A stretch of 64,000 bases of DNA, from NCBI GenBank assembly GCA_030272155.1, contig CP126201.1:3074501-3138500 (forward strand). The letters run 5' to 3'. Each line of letters opens with the position of its first letter. Within the stretch, counting starts at the first letter, position 1. A program made the translations under genes and the position numbers. The notes under the pieces were generated by a model, which saw nothing but the letters and a program-made list of their open reading frames with translations, was not told the DNA's origin and did not search any database. Shown piece by piece: positions 46,089-56,915 of the stretch. The DNA comes from Tetradesmus obliquus. Taxonomy: Eukaryota > Chlorophyta > Chlorophyceae > Sphaeropleales > Scenedesmaceae.

Positions 46089-47976
46089 TTGCATTATGAT
46101 CATGGTCAGTGCCACCCAGCGGCAGCGTGGCTGCCGCTGCTATGCCAAGCATTGCTGGCAGTAGCTGGAGCATGACGCTTTCTGGAGTGCCCACTCTGGT
46201 TGTACTGTCTGCCTGATTGCACTATGATCATGGCTAGTGCCACCCAGCGGCAGCGTGGCTGCTGCTGCGCTGCCGAGCATATCTGGCAGTAGCTGGAGCA
46301 TGACGCTGTCTGGGATTCCTACCCTGGTGGTGCTCACGGCTTGAAGAACAAGCCCTCGGTTTGGAGCATCGCAAAGATGTTCACGGATGCATTGTATCCT
46401 CTGCTAGAAGCCAGCCACACCTTGTATTGTTGTTCAATCTGCAGTCTTGGTTTCTTTTATACTGACAGCGGATGATACAGAAGATGGTGGGCATATATAG
46501 TTCTTGCATTGACATTATGGGCGCTCGTGCTGAATGAGCGCTGTGGGCTCCGCTGATGTTGAGTGACACTGAGCAGCAGCCGTGCGCTGCTTTGCCCATG
46601 GCCAGCTGTGGGAGGTGCCCAGGTGTTGAAGTCCAAATGCCTGTTGATGCAAAGTGCTACATGTTATTCTGATGATCTGCAATGCTGCTATCTGGAAGTT
46701 CGAATGGACAGGTATTGCCATTGGGATGTCAGTTGCTGCGGTACTATCAGCATAATCAGCATCAGCAACACTGGTTGTGTGGTGCACCGCGTGTGTTTTC
46801 TGCTGCACATCTCTTTATTCCATCTATTGAAGGCAATGGCAGCCGCAATGTTGAGCCAAATGGCCCGAGACAGCTGAAGCTGCTGCTGCTGCTGCTGCTG
46901 CTGCTGCATCATCTGCCGATGCCAGTTATTCACGGCGTGGGATTTACCCCACTCTCCACCAGCCACTTCTTCAAAGCAGTGCGATTATCCACAGTGCACA
47001 TGTTGCCCACCCTGCTCAATTTATCTTTGACGTACTGTCATTTACCATCTCTGCTCAGTACATTCAAACATGAACTGTTTATTCCCTGTTTCACACCCCT
47101 TTTGAAGGGGGTTTAGCATATGGTCGTGGCGTGTCAGCCACTGCTGGTGCTTTGTCTACGCTGCACCCTTCTGCATGATCATTTGACGATCCAGCAGGTG
47201 TTACAGCAGGCGTCGACAGCACACCGCTGTGATGCATTGTGACCGAGCTGTTTGGCAGTAGGGTTTGGAAGCAACAGCATATGGTGCCAGTAGCCAGTTT
47301 CCAGGGTGTCTTGAGGTAGAGGACGACAGCGCGCTCACAATGTCGGGCCAGCTGCACGTGGCTTGAAAATCACCGAATTTGGAGTGCGGATGAATTGACA
47401 GGCGATCTGATGCTGTGGACACATCTGCTGGGGTTCATATGCCAGGTGTTTGAAGCTGGCCTTTGGTGTGAAGTGCCTTGAAATCGCTGGGCGATGTATT
47501 TGTTTGAACAGTATGCATGGTGCTGCGTGAGGTGCGTGAACGCACGTTGCACAAGTTGGCTGTCACAGGTGGCAATTGGCCAGGCGGGCCGAATGTTGGC
47601 TCCAAATTCTGTATCTATGGAACGTTTTGAAGATAGGGTGGTGAAAATGGTAACATCAGATGTTTTTAGGCCTAAACAGGGCTGCTCCCTTGCTTCAAAT
47701 GATACTGCAACACCTGACAGCTGTCAGCTGTCGGGGTTTGAACATCGCTGACCCCATGATCGCGCACACACTTCACAAGCAACACAAGTTATGACTTGCA
47801 CGTTTCAAACAGACCGCTGCTAACAACAGCAAGCTTCCGCTTTTCAATAGCGAGAACAGAGTGTCGGAACTGCTGATCATCATACGTTGAAGCAGCAGCA
47901 TAAACTCCATCACTTACCGTCAAAACATACAATCAACGTGGTTCAGTTACCTTTTATTAATCGTGCAGCAGCTGGC
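46089..47976 (+). other. Gene-free interval (hydrolase 3' flank / DAO 5' flank)
   Basis: Apart from the two 3'-end copies up to 46345, I see no coding signal. A CTG tract lies at about 46880-46905. Confidence 0.55.
46105..46345 (+). repeat. Two downstream copies of the hydrolase gene 3' end
   Basis: The last ~100 coding bases (PSGSVAAALPSIAGSSWSM to the stop) and ~25 bases of 3' UTR recur at about 46109-46225 and 46230-46345. Together with the real end this is a three-unit tandem of about 122 bp. Confidence 0.93.
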
Positions 47977-50900
47977 ATGCATTGCTTCCGGAGCTCCAGC
48001 GTTGGAGCAGCAGGTTCCCAGCAAACTCGGCGCAGCAGTGCCGGCAGGGAAGCAACGCACAGTGCGAAGTCAAAGATCGTTGATAGACTTAGATCTCGGC
48101 AGACATCAACCGCAGCAGCAACAGTTGGTGAAGCAGCAGGGGCAGCAGCAGCAGCAGGGGCAGCAGCAAGCAGGCCAACAGGTCCTCTGCTGCTGGACAG
48201 CATCCGCAAAAGCTTCAAGACCCACAGCGGTGCGCCATACAGCAGCAAGCCAAGAGGCTCGCCACGCATATGCATACTGGGTGCTGGCGTAAATGGGCTG
48301 GCCACGGCACTGAGGTGGGTGCCAACGGCTGTACTGTACAGCCTGTACATTGCAGCGGCAGCAGCAGCAGCAGCAGCAGCAGCAAGCCAGGGGGCTCACC
48401 ACGCATATGCATCCTGGAGGCTGGCGTTAATGGGCTGGCCACGGCACTGAGGTGGGTGCCAACACTGCTGAGCTGTTCACAGCAGCAGCAACAGCAGCAG
48501 CAGCAGCAGCAGCGATGTAGCAGGTATGCATCCTGGGGGCTGGCGTAAATGGACTGGCCACAGCCTTGAGGTGGTTGCCAAAGCTGTGCAGTGCAGCAGC
48601 AGCAGCAGCAGCAGCAGTGTCAGCAGCAGCAGCAGTAGCAGCGATCTGGCAAGTATGCATCCAATCGGTCCATCAGCGCAGGTCCATTCCTTCTCCTTAG
48701 CTGTAGTTGCTGCTGTAGGTTGCCTTTGCTTGGACGCTGTTTCTTTGAGCCTGCTATCCTTCCTCTACACACAGCCATTGTACTGTGTGACCGGCACTGC
48801 TGGTGCCGGCACTGCTGGTGCCGGCACTGCTGGTGCTGTGCAACAACGTCTGAATTGCACATTGCTGTGTGCTGTGCAGGCTGCAGCAGGCCCTGCCGTC
48901 AGCGCCTCCGACCATCTATGCTGGCAAGTTTGCATCAGACCTGACAGATGCTGTGCTTTGCTGTGCTGCAGGCTGCAGCAGGCGCTGCCATCAGCGCAGC
49001 TCACCATCTACGCTGACAAGTCTGCATCAAACCTGACAGATGCTGTGTTGTGGCTCTTACCTGACGCGCATCCTGCCGCACTGTGTGCAGGCTGCAGCAG
49101 GCGCTGCCGTCGGCGCGGCTGACCATCTATGCTGACAAGTTGAGATGTGACCTGCTAGATGCGGTGTTGCGGCCTCAAACCTGACACGTATTCTGCCGCA
49201 CCGTGTGCAGGCTGCAGCAGGCGCTGCCATCAGCACGGCTGACCATATATGCTGACAAGTTTGGCAGCGACCTCACCTCACATGGAGCAGCAGGCGTGTG
49301 GCAGCCCTACAAGCTGAGTGAGACGCCAGAGGTGCTCACACACAGGTGCGGCTGATGCGGCAGCAGCAGGGTGTGGCAGCAGCAGCAGCAACAGCGGCGG
49401 CTGGCGTGTGGCAGCCCTGCAAGCTGCTAGATATGGTAGTTGTGCTCACACACAGGTGTGGCTGATGTGGCGGCAGCAGCAGCAGCAGCAGTGGCGGCAG
49501 CAGCAGCAGCTGGTGTTTGGCAGCCTCACATACTGTCTGGGACACCAGCTCAAACACAGGTACGGCTGATACGGCTGCAGCAGCAGCAGCACCAGCATGC
49601 CTGTGGCAGCTCATGCGGCGGCGGCAGCAGCAGCAGCTGCAGCAGCAGCGAAGGCTGCCAGCTTGATGGCGCAAGCACGGCAGGGCAAGGCAGCTGCAAC
49701 TTCAGCACTGCAGGCGGTGAGACACATGTCGTGTGCATACTCTGCTGCATTGCTGCCACATGTCGTGTGCATACTCTGCTGCATTGCTGCCACATGTCGT
49801 GTGCATACTCTGCTGCATTGCTGCCACACATAGTTGTACTGCTGCGCCACTTGACTGAGGCAGTATAAGGTGTTTCCAATCCATTGTACTGCTGCCACAA
49901 ACTGTTTTACTGCTGTACTGCAGGTGGGGTGCAGAGACCTTCACCCACCTGGATGGAGCTGGTGCATTCACCTGAGGCAGTACAAGCGGTACTGCTGACT
50001 CATTGTACTGCTGTTACATTGCCATGCTTCTGCAGGTGGGGTGCAGACACTTTCACCCACCTGGATGGAGCTGGTGCATTCACCTGAGGCAGTACAAGGG
50101 GTACTGCTGACTCACTGTACTGCTCCTGCACACTGTTGTACTGCTGTACTGCAGGTGGGGTGCAGAAACCTTCACCCACCTGATGGAGCTGGTGCATTCA
50201 CCCGAGGCAGTACAAGCGGGTACTGCTGACTCATTGTACTGCTTGCAAACACTGTTTTACAGTACAACCTCAAAGTAACGACACTTGAACTAACAACTTT
50301 TGCGTGTTAACGACCCTTGGAGCTGTCCCCAGGTGTCGTAATTCAGCGAAACGATGTTCGAAGTAACAACAAACACATAGTAACGACATATTCAGCCGTC
50401 CCTGATGGTGTCGTTACTTCGAGGTTTTACTGTACTGCTGTACTGCAGGTGGGGTGCAGAGACCTTCACCCACCTGATGGAGCTGGTGCATTCACCCGAG
50501 GCAGTACAAGCAGGCGTAGAGCCAATGTACTGCAACAGTTTGTTCCTAGCCGAAGAGCCGGACCCTTTTTGGGCAAGCACAGTATCTGGCTTCCAGCGGA
50601 TGAGGGAGACAGATCTGGCACTGTTTTCGAAGCATGTGGACTGGCCTTCAATACAGGCTGCAGCAGCAGTGGCGGCAGCAGCAGCAGCGAGCAGCTACAG
50701 CCCGACTGACAGTTGCGGGCCTGGGGACGGCAGCATCGATGCAGCTACTGCTGCGGAGAATGCGACGGCGTTTGTTGATGGCTACTCGTTCAACACGGTG
50801 AGACTGTGGCTGTTTGCTTATGGCTGTACTTTACGCAGTTGTTGGGGCCCCCCGGGGTTCCATCATAACCCAGAGTTGCACGCTTTGTTGATGGGTTTTT

Positions 50901-51116
50901 GTTCACAACGGTGAGCCTGTGGCTGTGTGCTGTTGGCTGCAATTTACGCATTCTTGTGGGCTGCACAACCATTGGTACTTGCACGTTTCGTTGATGGCTA
51001 CTCGTTCAACACGGTGAGCCCCTGGCTGTGTGGCAACCGCTGGTCACAAGCACTTGCTGGTGCTGCAGCCGCTGCTGCTGATGTCGGCGCTCTTATTGTT
51101 GAAGTTGATGTTGCTG

Positions 51117-51162
<46 letters not shown>

Positions 51163-52408
51163 ATGATTTCCTGTAGGTCGTCTGCGAGGGCCGGCTCTAC
51201 ATGCGCTGGCTTTCTAACCAACTCGATGCAGCAGGCGTCACGCAGCAGCAGCGCCGCCTGCGCTGCCTTTCTGAGCTTGCCGGCGAAGGCTGGGACCTTG
51301 TCATAAACTGCTGTGGATTAGGGTCCAGGGATCTGCTGCCCGATCCGCACTGCTATCCGATCCGGGGGCAGATTATGAGGGTGCGGGCGCCCTGGGTGAG
51401 CCAGTGCGTGTTTGCGGAGTTCCCGGATGAGACGAGCTACATCATACCCAACAGGTGCGGCTGTGCCAGGTGCATTATTGCCTGGTGTTTAGGGTTTATG
51501 CCACTCCAATATGAATACAAGGAGTGTCCCGTTGAGCCGAGCTACATCCATTTCAGTATGAATTGTGGCTGCATGCAATGGCATCGATGCTGTGCCCACG
51601 GCCGTGCGGGCTCCTTGGGTGAGCCAGTGCGTGTTTTTGGAGTTCCCTGACGAGACCAGCTACATCATCCCCAACAGGTGCGGCTGTGCCAGGTGCATTG
51701 TTGCCTGGTGTTTAGGGTTTATGCCTTCCCAATATGAACACTAAGCGTGCATTGCCGAGCCGGTTTACATTCTTTTCAGTAAATATTGTGGCTGCATGCA
51801 ATGGCATCAATGCTGTGCCCACGGCCGTGCGTGCGCGCTGGGTGAGCCAGTGCGTGTTTGCGGAGTTCCCAGAGAGACGAGCTACATCATCCCCAACAGG
51901 TGCGGGTCACTTTCTGACATTGTTCATATCCAGCAAATGCACCGGCTGGTGGCGTCATTCTGCTATGCCTATGGCTGGGTTGGCGACATATCAACAACAA
52001 CTGTGTCACAAATTGTACGCGTCTCCACCCTGCTGCTGCTGCTGCTGCTGCTGCAGGGAATGGGTGGTGCTGGGTGGCACCGGGCAGGTGGGCAACTTCA
52101 GCAGCAGCATGGCGCTAGCTGATGCGGAGAAGATTGCTGGGCGCGCTCTGCAGGTGGTGCCCAGCCTGGCACATGCGGAGCTGCTGGACCACTGGGTGGG
52201 GCTGCGCCCGGGGCGGTGAGGGCGGTTTAAGTTTGTTTCGTTGTAGTGTTTTTGGCAGCAGCCTTGCACACGCAGAGCTGCTGGATCACTGGGTGGGGCT
52301 GCGCCCGGGACGGTGAGGAGCAGTCACTTGTTTGGTCGCTAAATGCCACATTTGATAGTTTGCTGTCTTCGGCAGATTTGTCGTCATCATTATCATCACC
52401 ATCATCAT

Positions 52409-52449
<41 letters not shown>

Positions 52450-53320
52450 GAGGCGTCTCATTCCGTTACTATTATGTTACTTTTCTGTCACCGTTCTGTT
52501 ACCTTTTGTCAGTTTTACAGAGCGCGGCTGCGGGCCGCAGCCGGCGACTGAAAGCCGAGGTGGAGAGCCCCCTGGTGCTGCCAGCAGCAGCAGAGGCGGC
52601 CGGCAGCTCATTCAGTTACTTTCCAGTTGCTTTCCCGTGACTTTTCTGGTGCTTTCCTGTCACTTTCTCCGCCTTGCAGGGTGCGGCTGCGGCTGGAGGC
52701 GGAGGTCATCAGCCCCCAGGTATCCTCATCGTCACACACCCTCCCTTAACTTACGCGGGTGGCGAGTATTAACACATCACGCGTAGCTCATTCATTCATT
52801 CATTCATTCAGCCCCCTGGCGCTGGCAACAGCAGCCGAGGCGGCCGGCATCTCATTCTGTTACTGTTCTGTCACTAATACGTCACTATTATGTTACTTTC
52901 CTGTCACTTGCGCAGGGTGCCGCTCAGGTTGGAAGCTGAAGTCATGAGCCCGCTGGCGCTGGCAGCAGCAGCAGAGGCAGCCGGCATCTCATTCTGTCTC
53001 TTTCCTGTCATTTTTCTGTCACTTTCCTGTCACTTTCTTGTCACTTGTGCAGGGTGCGGCTCAGGTTGGAAGCTGAAGTCATGAGCCCCCTGGCGCTGGC
53101 AGCAGCAGCAGAGGCAGCCGGCGTCGAGCCAGGCAGCAGCACTCCAGGCAGCGGGAGGCTCGAGGAGCTCAGGCTGGTGCACAATTACGGCCATGGCGGC
53201 AGCGGTTTAACATTAGCTTGGGGCACTGCGGGGGATGCTGTGCAGCTGGCGCTGTCAATGCTGCAGGGCGGGGCACCAGGGGTGGTGTGTGTGCCTGGCG
53301 AGCGTGCGGCGAAGGCTTAG
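47977..53320 (+). CDS. DAO: FAD-dependent D-amino-acid oxidase
   Basis: Six exons join in phase: 47977-48314, 49211-49345, 50449-50797, 51177-51454, 52057-52215 and 53053-53320 (508 aa, all GT-AG). The FAD-binding Rossmann motif is ICILGAGVNGLATAL (GAGVNG at 102-107). It is followed by the family blocks SHGAAGVWQPY, INCCGLGSRDLLPD, YPIRGQIMRVRAPW, SYIIPNR|EWVVLGGT and HNYGHGGSGLTLAWGTA. These are the hallmarks of D-amino-acid and D-aspartate oxidases, which oxidatively deaminate D-amino acids to keto acids, ammonia and H2O2. The protein is about 150 residues longer than usual: a Ser/Ala/Gln N-terminal extension of ~95 residues before the FAD fold, and an Ala-rich insertion coded by GCA repeats in exon 3. 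The C-terminus (GERAAKA) is not a peroxisomal SKL-type signal. The ATG is the first in an open frame, so the extension may be a targeting peptide. Echoes surround every exon. Confidence 0.95.
48396..48660 (+). repeat. DAO: Downstream echoes of DAO exon 1 3' end
   Basis: The FAD-motif segment (RICILGAGVNGLATAL) with the GAGGTGGGTGCCAA donor region recurs at about 48396-48465 and 48520-48580. A fragment remains near 48652. Each copy is separated by a CAG tract. Confidence 0.9.
48785..48836 (+). repeat. 15-bp tandem repeat, three copies
   Basis: gccggcactgctggt occurs three times in direct succession within DAO intron 1. Confidence 0.9.
48880..49210 (+). repeat. DAO: Three upstream echoes of DAO exon 2
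   Basis: TGTGCAG plus the sequence encoding LQQALPSA(R/Q)LTIYADKF occurs at about 48883-48945, 48970-49045 and 49090-49165. The real exon starts at 49211. The period is about 110-120 bp, and the start of exon 2 is best conserved. Confidence 0.92.
49395..49571 (+). repeat. DAO: Two downstream echoes of DAO exon 2 3' end
   Basis: The GVWQPYKL...VLTHR region with an ACACACAGGTG donor recurs at about 49399-49460 (good) and 49507-49570 (more decayed). Confidence 0.85.
49723..49824 (+). repeat. 34-bp tandem repeat, three copies
   Basis: Three identical or near-identical 34-bp units beginning cacatgtcgtgtgcatac lie in DAO intron 2. They are unrelated to the adjacent exons as far as I can see. Confidence 0.95.
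49915..50225 (+). repeat. DAO: Three upstream echoes of DAO exon 3
   Basis: TGCAG plus the sequence encoding WGAETFTHL(D)MELVHSPEAVQ occurs at about 49920-49990, 50035-50100 and 50150-50220. The first two contain an extra G (cctggatgg) that breaks the frame; the third matches the true exon at 50449. Confidence 0.93.
50260..50432. mobile_element. 173-bp TIR element (Tc1/mariner-pogo-like MITE)
   Basis: The element begins CAGTACAACCTCAAAGTAACG and ends with the inverse complement of CAGTAAAACCTCGAAGTAACG. The ~26-bp terminal inverted repeats differ at two positions. It is flanked on both sides by TA (50258-50259 and 50433-50434), the target-site duplication of this superfamily. It has no coding capacity, and it sits 16 bases upstream of DAO exon 3, inside the echo array. 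The superfamily is inferred from the TIR form and TA duplication. Confidence 0.85.
50878..51025 (+). repeat. DAO: Two downstream echoes of DAO exon 3 3' end
   Basis: The sequence encoding FVDGYSFNT with its GTGAG donor and following intron recurs at about 50878-50915 (decayed) and 50983-51020 (near-identical). Confidence 0.88.
51585..51910 (+). repeat. DAO: Two downstream echoes of DAO exon 4 3' end
   Basis: The VRAPWVSQCVFAEFPDETSY to PNR region with the GTGCGG donor recurs at about 51604-51680 and 51822-51905. About 100 bases of following intron are also repeated (gtgccaggtgcattgttgcc), so the unit is about 215-230 bp. Confidence 0.92.
52254..52320 (+). repeat. DAO: Downstream echo of DAO exon 5 3' end
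   Basis: The sequence encoding SLAHAELLDHWVGLRPGR with the GTGAGG donor repeats 40 bases after the true exon end. Confidence 0.93.
52527..53015 (+). repeat. DAO: Four upstream echoes of DAO exon 6
   Basis: Copies of the exon start (RVRLRLEAEVMSPLALAAAAEA) lie at about 52527-52600, 52677-52720, 52808-52850 and 52913-52985. They are separated by a repeated pyrimidine-rich spacer (ttcctgtcactt). The true exon is at 53053. Confidence 0.9.
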
Positions 53321-53394
53321 CTGCTCAGCTAGCTGCTGAGCCGCCGGGGTTTTGTTACGAGGTGTGGGTGGCTTCGCTGTCATGCTAAAATTCT

Positions 53395-54030
53395 GTGCCT
53401 GGTGCATATAATATTGTGTGTAGTGTGGCCCATGGCCATGGCGCCAGTGGGCTCACATTAGCGTGGGGCACTGCGGGGGTTGCTGTCCGGCTGGCGCTGT
53501 CCATGCTGCAAGGCGGGGCACCTGGCGCGGTGTGCGTGCCGAAGGAAAGTGCCGGCGCGCCCGCGGCTCAGCCGTAGCCGCTCAGCTGTGCAGTTGACGT
53601 CCGGTTAGAGGTGGCTTTGCTGTCATGTCTGTGCACAGAAGTGTGTGTAGTCGGTGATTATAGCCATCGCGGCAGCGTTTGATATTAACGTTACGCAGTG
53701 CAGGGGATGCTGTGCAGCTGGCGCTGTGAATGCTGCAGGGCGGTGCACCAGGGGCAGTTTGTGTGCCTGGCGAGCGTGCGGTGAAGGCTTAGCTGCTCAG
53801 CGACGAGTGTAGCTATGGCTGACTACACTATCATGCTTCAACAGCTGCACCTGGTGCATAATATATTGTGTGTAGTTTGGCCCATGGCCATGGTTGCAGC
53901 GGGCTCAAACTAGCGTGGGGCACAGTGCAGGGGATGCGGTGCAGCTGGCGCTGTCCACGCTGCAGGGCGGTGCACCAGGCGCGGTGTGTGTGCCCAAGGA
54001 AAGCGCCGGCGTGCGCTCGACTAAGCCGTA
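53395..54030 (+). repeat. DAO: Three downstream copies of the DAO gene 3' end
   Basis: The last coding ~130 bases (HNYGHGGSGLTLAWGTAG to the VCVP region) and some 3' UTR recur at about 53430-53600, 53660-53800 and 53880-54040. They are progressively altered, with indels and stops. The gene's 3' end is thus a four-unit tandem of about 190-230 bp. Confidence 0.9.
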
Positions 54031-54844
54031 GCTGCTGAGCTGTGCAGTTGACGGCCAGCTACAGGTGGCTTTGCTGTCATGCTTGTGTACAAAATTGTGT
54101 GTAGTCAACTCTGCATGGTGTTGTAACGATTGGGCTGCAGCTTTGCTTGCAAGCACCTGTCAGCAGCTTCCAGCTCGGCTGCAGCGCAGCTTCGTCGGAA
54201 CTTTCGACCCACTCGATTCAGCCAACGTGATTCAGCCGGGGTCTTACGCCCGCCTGCTTCAGCGGTGCTGCCGAAAGGTGCCTTGAGTAAGGGCGCCTTT
54301 CGAGCTTACGTGGGGTGGGTTTCGGTAAACACTCTTGATTCGAGATGCAGCTTACAGAAGATCGTATGACGTAAGTGGTGCTGCCCGGCTTCTTCAGGGG
54401 GACTTGAATCACAACCTTCTTAGTCATCGGCGCCAGGGCCCATGAACCAGAACCACCGAGCAAAGGATTACCTTGAGCCGTTTCAAAGGCTCAAACCAAC
54501 CGCGTTCGACAATAGGAGTGCTGTATTGGCTGTGAAACTACTCTGGTCGACTGTACACAGGCAGGCACTGTCTGGCAGGCTGCCAGGAACCCCACTGGCC
54601 ACTGGCACATTGGCAGTGTCACGGCGACAACTCCATCCACTCAGTGCCACTGGCACTGGCAGGCTGGCAGGCAGGTGTGCCACAGCTGCAATAAGTATTC
54701 ATAAGCTAGCACACATGATTTGAGCTGGGGCTCAAGCCATGCTGCCCACACATCATGATCATCATGTTCATGCAACATGCATGCAAATTGAAGTGCCGCA
54801 TCTCGCAGCGGCATGAGTTGCTGGCATCAATCGAATAGATTGAA

Positions 54845-55005
54845 GAGTCTAGTCATCTGCAGGCAACGCAGATGGTGCAGGACCAGGTGCGGTACCTGAC
54901 CAACCTGCACTGCCAGCCCTGCTGCCAGCCCGGCTAGCAGTGCAGGTTAGTGAGGTACTGCGCCTGGTCCTGCACCATCTGCGTTGCCTGCAAATTACTA
55001 GACTC
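54845..55005. repeat. Inverted repeat: 72-bp arms, 17-base loop
   Basis: Arms 54845-54916 and 54934-55005 are reverse complements at 65 of 72 positions by my alignment. An RNA from either strand would fold into one long, nearly perfect hairpin. No target-site duplication is evident, and no coding domain is recognised in the arms. It resembles a microRNA or small-RNA precursor, or a foldback MITE. Confidence 0.95.
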
Positions 55006-55406
55006 TGGACATATCCTATTCATGATAAGCAACAGGAGGGGCACGCATGGCGGTCTGTGTCGCAACCCGCTCCAACCCGGCCTGGCCTGTAACTGTCAGG
55101 TCTCAATGCCCCGCGATTACCCAACTTAGCCTGCACCTGCATTACCTCACAAAGCCCACACGTACACAAACTGGTGGTTACTAAGAGTTTTCACACCCTT
55201 TTTGCCTGCTTGTAATCCAGTGCACTCAAATCACTTCACCACTGCATCGCAGCAATCGCCAGCCCATCAGTGCAATCGTTCGCGATTATTGCCTTGTGCC
55301 GTCCACGAAAGGCTTGGTCCCTAGCTTTGCTGCGATCAGCACCAAGGCCCTGCTGCACGACGACGGACTGATGCCGATGTGCTAGCTCTGCAGCAGGCTG
55401 AATCCC

Positions 55407-56915
55407 ATGGATCTTTCCTCCAGTAGCGTTAGCGAGAATTCAAGTGGTAGTCAGCAGCTGCTGGACGGCGGCCTGCCCAGCCTGTCAGTTTCGCTCAGCA
55501 TACAGCCCAGTTCACTGGAGCAGCGCTACTGGTGGGTGCCGGCCTTTGCAGCTGTCCGTGCATACACGATCGATTTCGAGTCTCTCGGCTATATGTAATT
55601 ATCTATAAAGACATGCGTGGCTGTGTGCATAGGATGCTGCAGCATGGCTCAGGTGCTGTGCTTGCAGCTGTGCTGCTGCTGGTGCTGCTGCTGCCTGTAA
55701 CCATTGCCGTCACATGTGTAGCAGCGGAGTTTGGGTTGACGCAGATACGTCTCCTGCAGTTGCACATGCTGAACGATCCGCTACAACAGTTGGCAACAGC
55801 AACTGCTTGCACCCAGCTACCATCACCTGTGCTGCACACCATGCCTGCACCACCTGCATATCACCCACCTCACCACCTTCATGTCTTTTTCTAATTCCGT
55901 TGTATTGCATGCCTCATCGTCTGAAACCCATCTGTTATTATCGTTTTGTCCCAACATCCTGCCTTGCAGGAACCGGCGATGCCAGAGCAGGCTGCTCTCC
56001 CTGGACTCCATGTTTGAACTGTGTAACGCCGTCATGTGGCTCGCCATCCTCCCCTCCCTCGGCGGCAGCGAGCGCCTCATCGGAAAGACCAGATTACTGG
56101 TGGCAGCAGCGCAGCTGGCACTTATGCACGTGGCACCGCAGCTCTGGCTACAGCACAGATCAGCCATCCTTACAGCATGCCAGGTGTTGCATTGCTCGAT
56201 GCTTATGCCATGGCAGGTGCTCGGTGAGTCCGGCATTAGCCCGGCTGGTTTGATCAGCAGCTGGGAGTACAGCGCCGGCCAAAATAGCAGCAGCAGTGCG
56301 ACAGCGGCGGCGGCAGCGTACGCGGCGCAGCAGCAGATCGTGCCGGGGCGCGATGCACCTTTTAGCACGATTATGATGCTTGCGAGTGGCTTCTGGAGCC
56401 ACTTGCTGTTTGTGCTGTTCCACCAGCAGCCGTTTACAATTCAAGCGCCGCTGCTGGCACTCAGTACTCTTGTGCAGGGCTTTTATGTTGCAAGCAGCCC
56501 GCTGCAGCAGTCCGGGCTGGAGGCCCTCAGCAGTGCCCTGCACTGGGGTTTTGAGCAGCTGCTGCTAGGGTTTTTCGGCAACATGTCTCCCGCACTCGAT
56601 GTGTGGCGCACGGTGCTGCCGCAGGACACCGCGGTGCTCACAACGGTGCTGTTCCTGCATACATTTGGAAGCTTCCTGCTGCCAGTTTTCCTTGCATACA
56701 TTATTGAGTGGAAGCTTAAAGTGAGCTTCCTGCTGTGTGAATGCAGCACGCAAAGTGAGCAGCTGAGGGTGCTCACTCCAGCAGCAGCAGTGGTGCGCGG
56801 CAGCTTCATCCTTTCAGGGATGCTGTATACAGGGTGGCTGCTGCTGATGGCCATTGCCAGCTGGGTGGTTTGCTCCACAGTGGCGACTGTGCTGTCGTCG
56901 CCGCTGGCTGCATGA
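55407..56915 (+). CDS. Multi-pass membrane protein of unknown function
   Basis: Two exons, 55407-55531 and 55970-56915, join as Trp-Asn (356 aa). The start is the first ATG, followed by a Ser-rich cytosolic-type N-terminus. Hydrophobic segments are visible around AVMWLAILPSLGG, LVAAAQLALMHVAP, ASGFWSHLLFVLF, APLLALSTLVQGFYVA, LTTVLFLHTFGSFLLPVFLAYI and WLLLMAIASWVVCSTVATVL. That suggests about six transmembrane helices. A short charged loop (EWKLKVSFLLCECSTQSEQ) precedes the last ones. I do not recognise the family and propose no function. The 3' end (last ~75 coding bases plus UTR) is tandemly repeated three more times downstream. Confidence 0.65.

Larger units (their letters stand above)
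53321..55406. other. Gene-free interval with DAO 3' copies and a long hairpin
   Basis: After the 3'-end copies, 54040-54840 shows no confident gene. A minus-strand frame near 54375-54450 (MTKKVVIQVPLKKPGS...) with a GTAAGC donor-like end is intriguing but isolated. TGTAA at 54122-54126 may end the DAO transcript. The hairpin lies at 54845-55005. Confidence 0.5.

Noticed and set aside
47094-47112. Short palindrome ccccttttgaaggggg as a terminator
   Set aside because: Hairpin-U terminators are bacterial. In this nuclear context it has no supported role.
54218-54463. Minus-strand frame with MTKKVVIQVPLKKPGS and a GTAAGC donor-like end
   Set aside because: It looks mildly coding, but no second exon or family could be found. 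It is kept only as a note in the interval entry.
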